From Diadophis punctatus similis (taxonomy: Eukaryota; Chordata; Lepidosauria; Squamata; Dipsadidae), in the NCBI GenBank assembly GCA_023053685.1, contig JALIGW010000026.1, forward strand, positions 4,857,206 to 4,921,205: a stretch of DNA of 64,000 nt, read 5' to 3'. The position numbers and the translations under genes are program-made. This document shows positions 20,410 through 32,000 of this stretch, one piece after another. Numbering within the stretch: the stretch's first letter is position 1; each line of letters begins with the position of its first letter. The notes under the pieces were generated by a model. That model ran no database searches and had not been told where the DNA came from. It saw only the letters and a program-made list of their open reading frames with translations.

Positions 20410-20702
20410 AAAGGGTTCTCGCCGGGGAGAGTTGTCCCATTAGCCCCGCATAGCGGCTTCATTGAGAAGCACGGAAATGTGGTACTCATCCGCGCAGAGC
20501 CACCCTCTTGGGAGTGGGAGGGAACTTCGTCTTTTTCTCCTCCTCCCCCCACCCCGCCATCCAATCAGCAACCGGAGCGCCTGCGTGAGCGCCGCCGTCG
20601 CCACAAAGAGGGTTTCACCGCGCCTGCGCGGCCCGGCGGACCCAAAAGGGGCCTTCCGCTCCTCGCCGAATCCTCGCGAGACGTTCCCCTCATCTTTCCA
20701 AG
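20410..20702 (+). promoter_or_regulatory. PSMD5: PSMD5 CpG-rich promoter
   Basis: GC- and CpG-rich sequence directly before the PSMD5 start. A CCAAT box (CCAATCAG) is at 20561-20568. An NRF1-like CGCCTGCGCG is at 20621-20630. The start codon sits in AAGATGGCGG (20700-20709), a YY1-type element typical of TATA-less housekeeping promoters. No TATA box was seen. Transcription start is inferred to lie between about 20590 and 20700. Confidence 0.75.
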
Positions 20703-20887
20703 ATGGCGGAGGAAGAGGTGGACGCTGCGCTGGCGCTGCTGAGTCGGGTCGCTGCGCTAGAAGAGCCGCTGGAGGAGCTGCGGGCGCTGCGGGCGGCCGT
20801 GCAGGCTCTCCTCCCCGGCGCCCTCCGCGAACGAGGGCCTGGCTACCCCTTAGCCGGGCTCTTCGTCCTCATGGCCCGCGGGGATAC
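20703..20887 (+). CDS. PSMD5: PSMD5 coding exon 1
   Basis: Residues 1-61 plus two bases; donor GTAAGA at 20888. Start chosen at the ATG in the AAGATGGCGG context; it gives [20 protein letters not shown], aligning with the family N-terminus. Ala/Leu/Glu-rich and very GC-rich. Confidence 0.95.
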
Positions 20888-21762
20888 GTAAGAATGAATT
20901 GGGAGGGGTTCCCTTACACCAGTGGTCCCCAACCCCCGGTCCGCAGCCCGGTACCGGGCCGCAGAACAAATGGTACCGGGCCGCCCTGCTACCGTATGTG
21001 CCGGCGTATAAGACGACTTTTTACCCCTTGAAAATCTTCTCAAAAGTCGGGGGTCGTCTTATACGCCGGGTACTGAAAATTCCGAGCCGGGGGGAGCTGA
21101 AAAACGGCCGTGGCCACATCCCCGCCGTTCTCCAGCCAAGCGGTGGGTGGGTTGCTCCCCTCCCCTCCCCTCGGAGGAAGAAGGAGCTTCTGTCACTGTC
21201 TCTCGCGGGGCTGCAGCCACCCGACTGAGTCCCCGACCGCGGCGCTGGCAGGGTTAAAGTGCATGGGAGGGAAGGAGAGCGCGCGCGACCGCCGCCGCTG
21301 CTGCTTTCGCTGCTCCGATATTTCTTCGGTGGGCGCGCGCGGGAGGAACCGCTGAGCAGAGGCACCCGGCGAGCGGGGTGAGAGGCACGGGGATGCCAGA
21401 AGTGGTGGCATGGGGGCAGGTTCCTGCCCGCGTCTCCCGCCCGCCTCTTGCCTTAAGCTGCCGGGTGCTTCTGCTCAGCGGTTCCTCCCGCGCGCGCCCA
21501 CCGAAGAAATATCGGAGCAGCGAAAGCGGCAGCGGTAGCGCGCGCTCTCCTTCCCTCCCATGCACTTTAACCCTGCCAGCGCCGCGGTCGGGGACTCAGT
21601 CGGGTAGCTGGAGCCCCGCGAGAGACAGTGACAGAGGCTCCTTCTTCCTCCGAGGGGAGGGGAGGGGAGCAACCCACCCACCTACCTCGCTTGGTGCGGT
21701 TCCCCGCACTTGGCGTCCTGGAAGAGAAAGAAAGAAGGAAGGAAGGAAGGAAGGAAGGAAGG

Positions 21763-21807
<45 letters not shown>

Positions 21808-22225
21808 AAGAATCATTACCAATGCTATGATGGAAACCACCAACTCAAAGACAAATATCACTTTGGAGCAAGGAAGCTGCTACAGCAGCAACAAATTAAA
21901 CAGCACAAACACAGGGATTCTCTCAATATTCCATTGTCCCTATTGGACAATATTGGAGGGTTGCCAGAAAGTTTCTTCATTTGTTCTACAGAGAGCAAAG
22001 TAGTTTTCACAGTACAAGGCATATGTTGCCTAATTGTCTATCACAAAGCTTGCAATTGTGAAGAAATTAAAAAATCCAACGTAGAAGAAAAGGGTTCCTG
22101 TTATTGGTTCTTTGTCATAAAATGCATAGAAAAGGCATCAGATGGATTCTTACTTGTAGGAAAGTATGCAATAAAGTGTGAAAAGGAAGGAAGGAAGGAA
22201 GGAAGAAGAAGGAAGAAAGAAGAAA

Positions 22226-22274
<49 letters not shown>

Positions 22275-22309
22275 GGTAGGAAGGAAGGAAGACAGACAGA
22301 CAGACAGAC

Positions 22310-22349
<40 letters not shown>

Positions 22350-22933
22350 GTTAGGAAGGAAGAAAGACAGAAAGAAAAAGAAAGATAGTAGGAAGGGTAG
22401 TCTTATACGGCGAGTATATCCCAAACTCTATATTTGAACTGGAAAAGTTGGGGGTCGTCTTATACGCCCAGTCGTCTTATACGCCGGAACATACGGGTAA
22501 TAATCAACGCGACGCCGCAACCCCCCCCCCCCAGTGGGCCGCGGAAAAATTATCAAACATTGACCGGTCCACGGCAATAAAAAGGTTGGGGACCACTGCC
22601 TTACACCAAAGGGGCTAGTCCTCATGGAGGAGCTGGGGTCGTGCTGGGGCGCTGTGAGGTTGGGTGGTCCATGGGGCCGAATTTCAAGATCACAGGCTGA
22701 CAGGTGCATGCATAATTGGGTGTGCATGTGTATACGTATAATCTACATACATACATACATACATACATACATCATACATACATACATACATACATACACA
22801 CATACAAATACATATACACACACATTTATACACACATCCTGTATGTACATGTATAGATACAAATATGTGCCATACATACCTATATGTGTGTGTGTGTATC
22901 TACTATATATATATCTATATATCAATCTACATC

Positions 22934-22964
<31 letters not shown>

Positions 22965-22984
22965 ACCTATCATCTATCTATCTA

Positions 22985-23024
<40 letters not shown>

Positions 23025-26000
23025 ATCTATCTATCTAATCTATCTACTTACCTACCTACCTACATCTATCTATCTATCTACCTACCTACCTATCTACCTA
23101 CCTACCTACCTACCTATCATCTATCATCTATCACATACACATGCACACATACACATACACATAAATACAAATATGTATACATGTACACACACACACACAT
23201 GTGTATACATTTCTATGTTGTGTGGATGTAGAAAGTTGTTGTTTGTTTTAGTTGTCAACATGCCTCCTGGTCTCGGGTCCCTCCTTTCTTTCTGTGCCTT
23301 TCTTCAAAATGTTGCTTTATAAATGTGGAAACTCTTGAAATGAGCGTAACAATGTTAAGGGAAGGCAACAACAGGATGGGAAGGTGATTGGTCTGATTTT
23401 ATGCCGTATGCAGGTTATGCAGTTGCTGGTGGATGCTTGGGAAAGGTTTTGGAAAGGGTGTGATTAGTTTTCATGGAGAGTCCTTGAGGGGGTGGGTGGG
23501 AGAAGCCTTTGATCTTCATAACAACCAGTTGTACCTTGAAAATTGGTGTCAAGAATTTTCATAAAGGAGTGAGGTTGCTTATTTTGCACTGTATTGACGC
23601 CAGCGGTGGGTTGCTCCCGGTTTGGACCGGTTCTTAGAACCGGTAGCGCCAGCGGCAGGACGCTCTGCCCACCCGCCTGGGACACTTCTGCGCATGTGCA
23701 GAAGCTTCACGCGCAGAAGCATCACAAGCACGAACTGGTGGCAAAATATTTTACAACCCACCACTGATTGACGCCTTTCCTTATTTCATTTGCAAACACC
23801 TGGGTTTTCCTTTCTCTTGCAAACAGTGAGCAGATCTCTTTATGTGTGTCAGTCTTGGAGAGATTTCTGCAAGTCATGGATCCCTTGGATGTAATCCAAA
23901 ACTTTGGGGAGGAACTTCAGAAGGGACTCTTCCACCCGGATGATTCAGTCAAAATCCTAACCATCTCCCAAGTACGTGTTACAATTCAGTTTTGTAATCT
24001 TCTCAAGGAGATTAAAAATGAGATGTTTATCCTGCCGTGCGCTTCTCTGTTTTCATGCACGCGCTGCAGGTATCCGAAACAACACTGGAGGTGATACAGG
24101 CAGGCGGGGTGAAAGTGAGACCAATTAGAACACCTCTGGTCTCCCCCCTTGTATGAATGATGGATGGTTTTAATTTTTTTAATAGTTTTTTACTTGTTGT
24201 CATTGAGTTGTTTTTTTATATACTGTTATGAATTGTTCTTTCTCTGTATTGTACGCTGCCCTGAGTCCTACGGGAGTTGGGCGGCCTATAAGAACGTTCA
24301 ATTAAATTAAATTAAATTAAATTAAATTAAATTAAATTCGTCCGCGACTTACAGCCACAACTGAGCCCAGATTTTTTGTTGCTAAGCGAGACATTTGTTA
24401 ACTGAATTTTGCCCCATCTTACAACCTTCCTTGCCACAGTTGCTAAGTGAACCATTGCAGTTGTTAAATTAGTGACATGGTTGTTAAGTGAGTCTGGCTT
24501 CCCAATTCACTCTGCTTATCAGAAGGTTGCTTGACCCTGGGACCCTGCAACCGTCATAAATATGTGTCAGTTGCCAAGCACCTGACTTTTCATCACGTGA
24601 GCATGGGGATATTGCAGCGGTCGTAAGTCTGAAAAATGGTCATAACTCACTTTTTTTCAGTGCCGTTGTAGCTTTCAGTGGTCACTAAATGAACTGTTGT
24701 AAGTGGAGGACTACCTGTACACTGTACATTAACGTTGGCCTGTTTTGTGTATTAATTACAGTTATCACCTTAAAAAAATTTTGGCTAGTAAGTGTAATGC
24801 AAATGCTTCGAGCGATTACTTTTAAACTTTCGGTTTATGAAACCGCAAGGCAAATATAGAAAAATAGCAGAGAGGACAGCTAAGAATGAGACTTAAAGAC
24901 CAAAAGTAAGAATGGAAGTTGGAAACTGTCCAACAACTATGAATTATGTTGTATCCCTAGGTTGGAAGAGTTGTTGAAGACTCTGTTGCTGTCAGAGAAA
25001 TCCTTAACACTCCTGAATTACTGAGGCAGATTGTCTATTGCATTGCTGCTGAGAAAATAGCAGTGGCGAAAGAGGTCAGTGCTTATGATTGCGAGGGGGG
25101 GAAGGCCATCTAACCCATTGAACTTTATAAATCTCATAAATTATAAATCTCCCCATCTATTGGGCCAGTCGCGCTCTCTCAGCCCTGGGAAGAAGGCCAT
25201 GGCAAACCACTTCCAAAATCTTGCCAAGAACAATGCAGGGACTTGCCAAGGATTAAACACAGACTCAAAGGCGCGCCTTCCTCCCGCCCAAAAAAATCTA
25301 AATTATGGGTAGCCATTGGCTCTGGAGCACTGCATTCCCAACTCAAGATTTTTGCAACTCAAGAGTAGATCCTTCAAGAACCATCTGTGGGATCCCCCTG
25401 CTGAATCTCCTAGAAAGAAAATGAATATATTCAATTATGTACCAGCTTAGACCTCCCCACCCCACCCCCCAGAACTGGAGTCAAAACTATTTCTTGATTA
25501 TTTCCTCTCTTTTTTTAATTGAACACACAAAACAAGACAAAACAAAACGTATAACAAACAGGTGGGGCATTTGTAGCCCCCTATCCATCAAAAGCTGTTG
25601 TCGGATGATTACATTTTATACAGTATTTCATTTAATATTCATTTTACTCTCACATTACCTATCCTATTGTACAATATACCTTCTAAAACCTTTACAAGAT
25701 TACATGGAAATACACCTTTATACTTTTCTTTTACTCTTACTGTTAACTAAGGCATTAGCATCCCCAATAGTAATTAAATTCTCTACTCCTAGTTCTGTAA
25801 ATTTATCGTGTAATTTTTTATAAGATTCAAATTATTTATCATTTGAGGCATAATAGTTTGTGAGTATAGCACGTAGTCTTAAATTCTCTTTTTTGATATG
25901 TACTTCTTGGAGAGCAGTTACATTGATGTCAAGTTTTTCCTTTTTTTTGTTTAAAAAATGTTTGAGTTCTTTACTTCCAGTTCTTCGGACATTATTTATA

Positions 26001-29000
26001 ATATCTTTTAGTATGCTTCGTCTCTCTTAGCACCCTGCCTTGCGTTTTCTCTTGCTGTCTTTGTTTCTTAATGACCTCCTTTTGTTTCTTCCTTTCTTCT
26101 TCTGATTATTTCCAATGTCAAATGTGTGCCTTTCTCTGTGTTTAAGTCTCCGACTCCCTTATTTGTCAAGGATCCATTTAAAAGAGTCATTTGCTACGAG
26201 AGGGGTGGCGAATAAATTCAATAAATAATAATTTAAAAAATCCCCAATGTGCTGGACTACATGACCCCGTTGTATAAAGCCTTCCTTCCTTCCGGAAAAT
26301 ATTTTTCTGAGAATGGTTAGGCATTTCATCTTAACCCGCTGAGGTGGACAGAGAGAGTTCTGTATTCAGACTGTGCAACTGTTGTGCCTTTTGCTAATTC
26401 AGGGTCTCCGCACTCCCAACGTACACATAGATCTGCTGCTCCTGTTTTCATCGACAACTTTTTTTTTCTTAGGCCATCAAATCTTTGTCCAGGATAGCAC
26501 AATCGCCTGAAGGCTTGGAAGTTTTGCTGGTGGGGAATTTGCTGCTCGACTTGAAAAATGTCATGGCGAAGAGCGACATCATACGTTATCGCGTGTATGA
26601 GGCAAGAGTTATGGGTTCTTGTTGTTTTTTTTAAAAAAAATTGAGCCTAGCCCTAGCAGATAGAAGACAGAAATGCGTGTCTTTTTTTTCCCCAAAAAGT
26701 TTTTTATTTTTTTAACGTTCTTCATATAAACATCAATACGTATACCATAATATTATCAAAAATGTGTATAAGTTTTATATTATATATCCAGTATTCAAAA
26801 TTCAAATATAATATTCTAACATCTATCATTACTAAATTGCCTATCTGTCCTACCATATCAGATCCAATTACTCCCTTCCCTCTATCCTTCTCCCCTCCTT
26901 CTACTTTCTTCCTCCTTCTCTCCCCTCTCCTACTTCTCCTTCTTCCATCTATCTCCTTCTCACTCTTACCTTCCTTCTCCTCCCCTACCTACATTCTTCC
27001 TTCTTTCCTCCTCTCTACTACTTCCTCTTCCTCCTACTCCTTTCCTGAGTGTATTCATTTTTAATCTATTTTAAAAGACAGACAAGCAATACATCTCCTT
27101 AGCTTACATTTTAAATTGTTATTTCCAACTATTTCCTGTGTTAAAAATCTGTTTCAAATTGATTATTTGCCCATTGCAAGCAAAAAGACTTTTAAAGAGA
27201 CGTGGCTCAGATTCCTGTCTTTTTGTGCGTTTGTGTTAGCTAGTGGTCAATATTTCCTCGACTTCGGTGGACTCTCTCAACTACTGTGTGAACAGCGGCC
27301 TAATATCGGAAATGATTGGAGAACTGACGGGGAACGATGTGCTTGTCAGGTACATAATGGGATGGGCCTCAGCATGAATGGGAGGCCAGCAGGTCTTGGG
27401 GCTAGCCTTGCTATCTCTTTGCTGCTTGTAAATACATGGCTGCCTCTCAGTTTTGCTTGCTACCTATCAGCCAATCTCTGGCCCAGTTCATAGTTTGCTT
27501 CCAGGGCTTTCTTAGAAGGGGAGAATGAATTCCTATTCTCTGCACAGACATTGGATATTTTCTCCCCGTTGCAACCCTACAAAAAACGTGAGTCTCGGCT
27601 TCTGTGGTGTGCCCCTCCCTGCTTTCAGTGCCCCCCAAATGTCTTCACCTAAATAGCAATAGAACTTAGTCGGTCAAATGAGGACCCAGATTGTTGGGGG
27701 GAAAGATACTGACTCTGTAAACCGCTTAGAGAGGGCTGCAAAGCACAGTGAAGCGGTATATAAGTCTAAGCCAGAGGTCTTCAAATTTAGCTGGCTGGAG
27801 AATTCTGGGAGTTGAAGTCCACAAGTCTTAAAGTTACCAAGTTTGGGGACCCCTGGTCTAAGCGCTATGGCTATATGGGGTGTTGCAGGTGGAGCTTCCT
27901 GGGGCATTAGGAGGCCTATTAATTCTCATCTTTCTGAAGTGGTCGGTTTGTTTGTTTTTTAAAACAGAGTGACCTGTATTGAGATGGTGACCTCACTGGC
28001 CCGCACTCAACATGGACGGCAATATCTTTCCCAGCAAGGCATCATTGACAAGATTTCCAATATAATCATTGGAGCCGATTCAGATCCCTTCTCCAGTTTC
28101 TACCTGCCAGGTGATTACAGGTGGCCTTTTGGCATCTTGATCTTAGTAGGGTTAATACTGTATCTTTGTGGCCTGCTGTTCTCCGACCCTGCAGTGTGTG
28201 TGCGTGTGTGTGTGTGTAGACTCACAAAGGGCTATCCATTGGCTATCCCCAAACCTATCTTGCATTCTGCAGCATTCGTTCTGCTTCACATTTATACATA
28301 GAATAGAATAGAATAGAATAGAATAGAATAGAATAGAATAGAATAGAATAGAATAGAATAACAGAGTTGGAAGGGACCTTGGAGGTCCTCTAGTCCAACC
28401 CCCTGCTTAGGCAGGAAGCCCTACACCACTTCAGACAAATGGTTATCCAACATCTTCTTTAAAACTTCCAATGTTGGAGCATTCACAACTTGTGGAGGGA
28501 AGCTATTCCACTGCTTAATTGTGCTCACTGTTAGGAAATTTCTCCTTAGTTCTAAGTTGCTTTTCTCCTTGTTTAGTTTCCACCCATTGCTGCTTGTTCT
28601 ACCCTCAGGTGCTTTGGAGAATAGCTTGACTCCCTCTTCTTTGTGGCAACCCCTGAGATATTGAAACACTGCTATCATGTCTCCCCTGGTCCTTCTTTTC
28701 ATTAAACTAGACATACCCAGTTGCTGCAACCGTTCTTCATATGTTTTAGCTTCCAGTCCCCTAATCATCTTTGTTGCTCTTCTCTGCACTCCTTCTAGAG
28801 TACTTGATTAGTACCCTCGGTTTCTTTTCATGCTCTCTTTCTCAATCGCACTTTGAATCTTGGTTCAGTTTTGCTTTTTTTCTGCATAGGGAAGAGCAGA
28901 AACCTGTCTTGAACAGAGGGGGCCTAGATCCTCTCTTGAAAGATCCTTTTGAAAGATCCTCTTTCAATAACTTGCTTCCTGTATTTATAAGGTTGAAATC

Positions 29001-32000
29001 TGTCAAACAGTGCTTTCGGTTCTGCCCACTTTCAGCCCAGTTTGGGGTCCTCACCGTGCCCTTATGAGTAAGAAGAGGGAAAAGAGCATTTACCAAAGCA
29101 GCCGTACCACGACGGTTCAAGGGGCAATCACCTTCCCCCGTTGACATGGGGCTTTCTCGGCAGGTTTCGTTAAGTTTTTCGGCAACCTGGCGATCGTGGA
29201 CAGCCCTCAGCAGATCTGCGAGCAGTATCCGGCCTTCGTAGAGAAGGTCTTCAGCATGGCCGAAGGCCAAGACCCCACCTTGTTTGGCGTGGCGGTGGAC
29301 ACGATCGCAATCTTGGGCTCAAACGTGGAGGGCAAGCTGGTGCTCCAGAAGACAGGTTCGTCCCGGGTGCGTGTGTAAAAGTACAACTCCGGTTACAGGG
29401 CTAGAGGGGAGCGGGGAAATGCTTTACGGGCCTAGCCAAAACCAGAGTTTGCTTTGGTTTTCAGGGAGTCGGTTCCATCGTGTGCTAAACAGAATCGGGC
29501 ACCAAACAAAGAATGCCCCCACGGAGATGCGAATCCGATGTCTGGATGTTGTTTCATCTCTCTTGTTCTTGCAAGTAAGTTACAGGCAATCAGCTTGCCT
29601 CCCCGGCCCCCTACGTAGCCCCTTGCTCTCTCTCTCCCACCTGACAGCAGACACTTAAACCTGCCATCCAGCCTGCTTCTGAGCCAGCTGGGACTTGCTA
29701 CTTCCCGCCGACTTCGATTGTTGGAAGGCAGCAGGAAGTCGCGAGGAAGTACTCACTTAACATCCCACGATCCTCACCTTAATGACAGGAATCGGGACAG
29801 CCGGGATTGCTGTTGCTAAGCGATGCGGTCATATGACACAGGTAGCCCCTGACTTAGTGACAGCACTGAAAAAAGTGACTTATGACCGTTTTTCACACTT
29901 ACGACCATTGTAGCATTCCCATGGTCGTGTGATCAAAATTCAGACACTTGGGCAACTGGTTCGTATTTATGACGGTTGTAGTGTCTCCGGGGGTCACATG
30001 ATCCCCTTTTGCGACCTGCTGCCAAGCAAAATCCATGGGGAAGCCGGATTCACTTAACTGGGTTACTAACTTAACAACTAATCAGAGAGGTTACTAACCA
30101 GAGAGGTACTAATACCACTCTATAAAGCCTTAGTTGGACCACACCTAGAGTACTGCATCCAGTTTTGGTCACCACACTACAAAAAAGACATTGAAACCCT
30201 AGAGAAAGTACAGAAGAGAGCAACCAGGATGATAAAGGGTCTGGAAAATAAAACATACAAAGAGCGGTTGCAGGAACTGAGCTTGGCCAGTCTGGCGAAG
30301 AGAAGGACCAGGGGTGACATGATAGCAGCGTTCCAATACTTGAGGGGATACCACAGAGAGGAGGGGGTCAGGCTGTTCTCTATGGCACCAGAAAGCCAAA
30401 CAAGGAATAACGGATGGAAGCTGACCAAGGAGAGATTCAACCTGGAAGTGAGGAGAAACTTTCTGACGGTGAGAGCGATCAACCAGTGGAACAGCTTGCC
30501 AGCAGAGGTTGTGAGAGCCCCAACACTTGTGACCTTCAAGGGGAGACTGGACTGCCATCTGTCTCAAATGATGTAGGAACTCCTGCTTGAGTGGGGGGTT
30601 GGACTAGATTGACCTACAAGGTCCCTTCCAACTCTAATAATAATCTAATCTAACTGCAATGATACACTTAACAACTGTTACAAGAAATGTCGCAAAATGG
30701 GGCAAAGCTCACTGCACCCACATCTCACTTAACAACAGAAATTTGGGGCTCAATGGTGGTTGTAGGTCGAGGACTACCTGCAGAACACTTCATGACCACA
30801 TTGTTCATCAACACAAATTGCAGTCCCAATTGTCGTCATAACTCGAGGGCTACCTGTATGACCAGAACCTCTTCCATCCTTCTTCCAAACACAAGAAGGA
30901 CAGGTTTGAAAGCTCTGTAGAGGTGGGTCATTTCTGCCGCCAAATTTCTCTTTCTAGAGCCTTTTGAACAAGCAATTCTAAAACTTAACATTCTACACCC
31001 ACGGAGCATCTCGAATCAAAATGAAAACATCCGGTCCCCAGAAATATATTCTGCTATTTCAAAGGCTACTGAACGTGACCCAAAGAAGAAGCTGGATGTT
31101 TTAGAATCAGAATCAAAATAGAGCTGGAAGGGACCTTGGAGGTCTTCTAGTCCAGCCCCCTGCTCAAACAGGAGATCCTATACCATTTCAGACAAGTGGT
31201 TCTCCAGTCTCCTTAAAAACCTCCAGTGATGGAGCACCCACAACTCCTGGAGAGAAGCCATTCCACTGGTTAATTGTCCCGTTAGGAAGTTTCCCCTCAA
31301 TTCCTGGTTGCTTCTCTCCTTGATTTGTTTCCATCCATTGCTTCTTGTCCTGCCTTCTGGTGCTTTGGAGAATAGCTTGAACCCCCTCTTCCTTGTGGCA
31401 GCCTCTCAAATACTGGAAGACTGCTATCACGTCCCCCCTAGTCCTTCTTTTCTCTAGACTAGCCAAACCCAAATCCTGCAACCATTCTTCATATGTTTTA
31501 GTCTCCAGACCTTTAAATCATCTTTCTTGCTCTTCTCTGCACTTTTTCCCAAAGTCTCAGCCTCTTTTTTTTTGGTAACGTGGTGACCAAAACCGGATGC
31601 AGTATTCCAGGTGTGGCCTCACCTAGGCTTTATAAAGCGGTACTAATACTTCACTTGATTTTGATTCCCCGCCTCTCTGTTTATACAACCAAGGATTGCT
31701 TGAAACTTTCAGAGGAAAAAAGAGGCATTTGCAAACTCACCCGCTACTCTCTTGCATACAGCCTGAGGAGCAAACAGAAGACCTCCTCCGGATGACCGAA
31801 GCGTGGTTCTCCTCTCTATCCAACCAGCCCTTGGAACTCTTCAGAAGCATCAGCACTCAGCCCTTCCCTGATCTCCATTGCGGAGCCTTGAGGGTTTTCA
31901 CTGTAAGGTTCTTCTTGCATGAAATGCCTTTGCAAGTTGTCTATACATTGTCGTTCTCTCTAGGGCAGCTTTTCCCCAGCCTGGCATTTCTTTGGATAAA

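Larger units (their letters stand above)
20920..22598. mobile_element. 1.68-kb hAT-like element with exact 8-bp target duplication, nested insert inside
   Basis: Left end CAGTGGTCCCCAACC and right end GGTTGGGGACCACTG are perfect 15-bp inverted repeats. CCTTACAC flanks both sides (20912-20919 and 22599-22606). Inside, at about 20993-22497, a second element has termini CCGTATGTGCCGGCGTATAA and its inverse next to TA dinucleotides. That inner element contains a GC-rich 235-bp-arm inverted repeat, GA and GGAA microsatellites and a ~125-codon open segment. The whole lies in PSMD5 intron 1, 32 bp after the exon 1 donor. No transposase was seen. Confidence 0.88.

Noticed and set aside
21021..21830. 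Pairs of similar Arg/Ser-rich proteins on opposite strands
   Set aside because: They are the same sequence read from the two arms of the inverted repeat, not two related genes.
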